Positions 5,496 to 6,578 of a stretch of 6,578 nucleotides of DNA are shown piece by piece. Where the stretch lies: positions 1 through 6,578 of the forward strand of contig DATBLY010000065.1 of assembly GCA_036555125.1 (NCBI GenBank), given 5' to 3'. Every line of letters begins with the position of its first letter. Position 1 is the first letter of the stretch. Made by a program: the position numbers and the translations under genes. The notes under the pieces were generated by a model, which ran no database searches, was not told the origin of the DNA, and worked only from the letters and a program-made list of their open reading frames with translations. The stretch comes from DATBLY01 sp036555125 (GTDB taxonomy: Bacteria; Actinomycetota; UBA4738; HRBIN12).

Positions 5496-6578
5496 ATGAG
5501 CGATCGGATGAGGACGCGGTCGATCGCCGCGCTGCTCGTCGCCGCGGTCGCCCTGGCCGCGACGCTCGTCCTCGCCGAGCCGGCGGCGCCTCACCGGCGT
5601 GGCACCCGGCCGAACCTGGTCGTGATCCTCTCGGACGACCAGGCTCCGGACACGCTGCCGTCGGACCCTCCGGCCATGCCGTGGCTCCAGGCCCGGATCG
5701 CCGACCCGCAGGACCATTGGCTCTGGTTCCCGAACGCGTTCATCAACACGCCGCTCTGCTGCCCATCGCGGGCATCGATCCTCACCGGTCTGTACTCGCA
5801 TCACACCGGGGTCCGCAGGAACGAGCAGGGAGAGCGGTTGGACGAGTCCGACACGCTCCCGGTGTGGCTGCACGAGGCGGGCTACACCACCGCGCTGATC
5901 GGGAAGTACCTCAATCGCTATCCGTTCGACCGAGGTCCCTACATCCCACCGGGGTGGGATCGTTGGATCGCGAAGCGGAACACCCTGGTGAGCACGACGT
6001 ACTACGACTACGGCTTCGTCGATCAGGGCGTCGCGATGCGCGTGAGCGATGCTCCGGACACCTACGCCACGGCGTTCTTCGCCGACCGCGCCGTCGCGTT
6101 CATCCAGGACGCTCCGAAGGACCGTCCGTTCTTCCTCTACTTCGCGCCGAGCGCACCGCATTCGCCGTTCACCCCCGCGCCCGATGACGTCGGGACCTTC
6201 GATGACGTCGCGCTGGACGTTCCGCCGAGCGTCACCGAGGGGGATCGCTCCGACAAGCCCGGGTGGATCGCACGCAAGCGCCCGTACACGAAGCCCGAGA
6301 TCGCGAGGCTCCAGGAGGAGCGGCGCCGTCAGCGCGAGACGCTGCTGGGCATGGACGACGCGGCGCGACGGATCGTCGAGGCGCTGGAGGCTCGCGGGGA
6401 GCTGGACCGGACCGTGATCGTGTACCTGACGGACAACGGCTACGCGTTCGGCGAGCACGGGATCAGAGGCAAGCGCTGCCCCTACGAGGAGTGCGTCCAC
6501 ACGCCGCTCGCCGTCCGCGTCCCCGGACGTCGAGCGGCGACCGTGGAGGGCCTCGTCTCGAACGTCGATCTGGCCCCA
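5496..6578 (+). CDS. Secreted type I (formylglycine-dependent) sulfatase, 3' partial
   Basis: The frame runs from ATG 5496 to the right edge with no stop (361 codons seen). It cleaves sulfate esters from an unknown organic substrate. Numbering from 5496: residues 9-27 are a hydrophobic signal segment with a likely cleavage after VLA27, so it is probably exported. NLVVILSDDQ at 40-49 carries the metal-binding Asp47 and Asp48. LCCPSRASILTG has the C-x-P-S-R signature, so Cys88 should be converted to formylglycine, by an enzyme not in this window. Lys137 (GKYLN), His222 (APHSPF), Asp313-Asn314 (TDNG) and Lys326 (GKRCPYEE) complete the usual active site. The spacing and the GKRCPYEE ending resemble N-acetylglucosamine-6-sulfatase-like members, but substrate cannot be fixed. 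The start is uncertain: no Shine-Dalgarno is visible, and ATG 5508 (Met5) is an alternative. It lies 37 bases after the MogA-XdhC stop and may be co-transcribed with it, without an obvious functional link. Confidence 0.92.
   Translation, partial: MSDRMRTRSIAALLVAAVALAATLVLAEPAAPHRRGTRPNLVVILSDDQAPDTLPSDPPAMPWLQARIADPQDHWLWFPNAFINTPLCCPSRASILTGLYSHHTGVRRNEQGERLDESDTLPVWLHEAGYTTALIGKYLNRYPFDRGPYIPPGWDRWIAKRNTLVSTTYYDYGFVDQGVAMRVSDAPDTYATAFFADRAVAFIQDAPKDRPFFLYFAPSAPHSPFTPAPDDVGTFDDVALDVPPSVTEGDRSDKPGWIARKRPYTKPEIARLQEERRRQRETLLGMDDAARRIVEALEARGELDRTVIVYLTDNGYAFGEHGIRGKRCPYEECVHTPLAVRVPGRRAATVEGLVSNVDLAP

Noticed and set aside
4145..6500. Long open frames on the - strand (4145-5497 and 5250-6500) opposite the fusion gene and the sulfatase
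   Set aside because: Both are Arg/Pro/Gly-rich shadows with no motif, overlap each other, and lie opposite well-supported genes.

Overview
This 6.6 kb window is very G+C-rich. Codon third positions are dominated by G or C, and long open frames appear on both strands as a by-product. The style of the proteins suggests a deep-branching Actinomycetota, or a similarly high-GC lineage, probably from an environmental genome: a lipoprotein start ending in AAAC-GGDD, an S9 peptidase and an actinobacterial-style MoaA. This placement is inferred from protein style alone, because the window has no rRNA or other marker gene.

Layout from left to right: (1) the C-terminal catalytic domain of an S9-family serine peptidase on the + strand, cut by the left edge; (2) a strong G/C hairpin, then a leader of about 200 bases; (3) a complete lipoprotein of the SBP_bac_5 type, the solute receptor of an oligopeptide-type ABC importer, with no permease or ATPase gene beside it; (4) a hairpin with a 12-bp stem and a GCGA loop, lying between convergent genes; (5) moaA on the - strand, encoding the first enzyme of molybdenum cofactor (Moco) synthesis; (6) divergently, 72 bases away, a + strand gene whose single frame joins a MogA/MoaB-type molybdopterin adenylyltransferase domain to a complete XdhC/CoxI-type domain; (7) 37 bases downstream, a secreted sulfatase cut by the right edge.

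The middle of the window is a small Moco locus. MoaA makes the first pyranopterin intermediate. The MogA part of the fusion would adenylate molybdopterin late in the pathway, and the XdhC part would handle finished cofactor for a xanthine-oxidase-family hydroxylase such as xanthine or CO dehydrogenase. The fusion is the most notable item here, because it puts cofactor activation and cofactor delivery in one polypeptide. The other Moco genes (moaC, moaD/E, moeA) and any hydroxylase must lie elsewhere. The peptidase, the ABC receptor and the sulfatase have no evident functional link to the Moco genes. The peptidase and the possible peptide receptor may both belong to peptide use, but hairpins on both sides suggest the receptor is its own transcription unit.

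I see no mobile element, CRISPR array, tRNA, rRNA or defence system, and I do not think the window holds a wholly new system.
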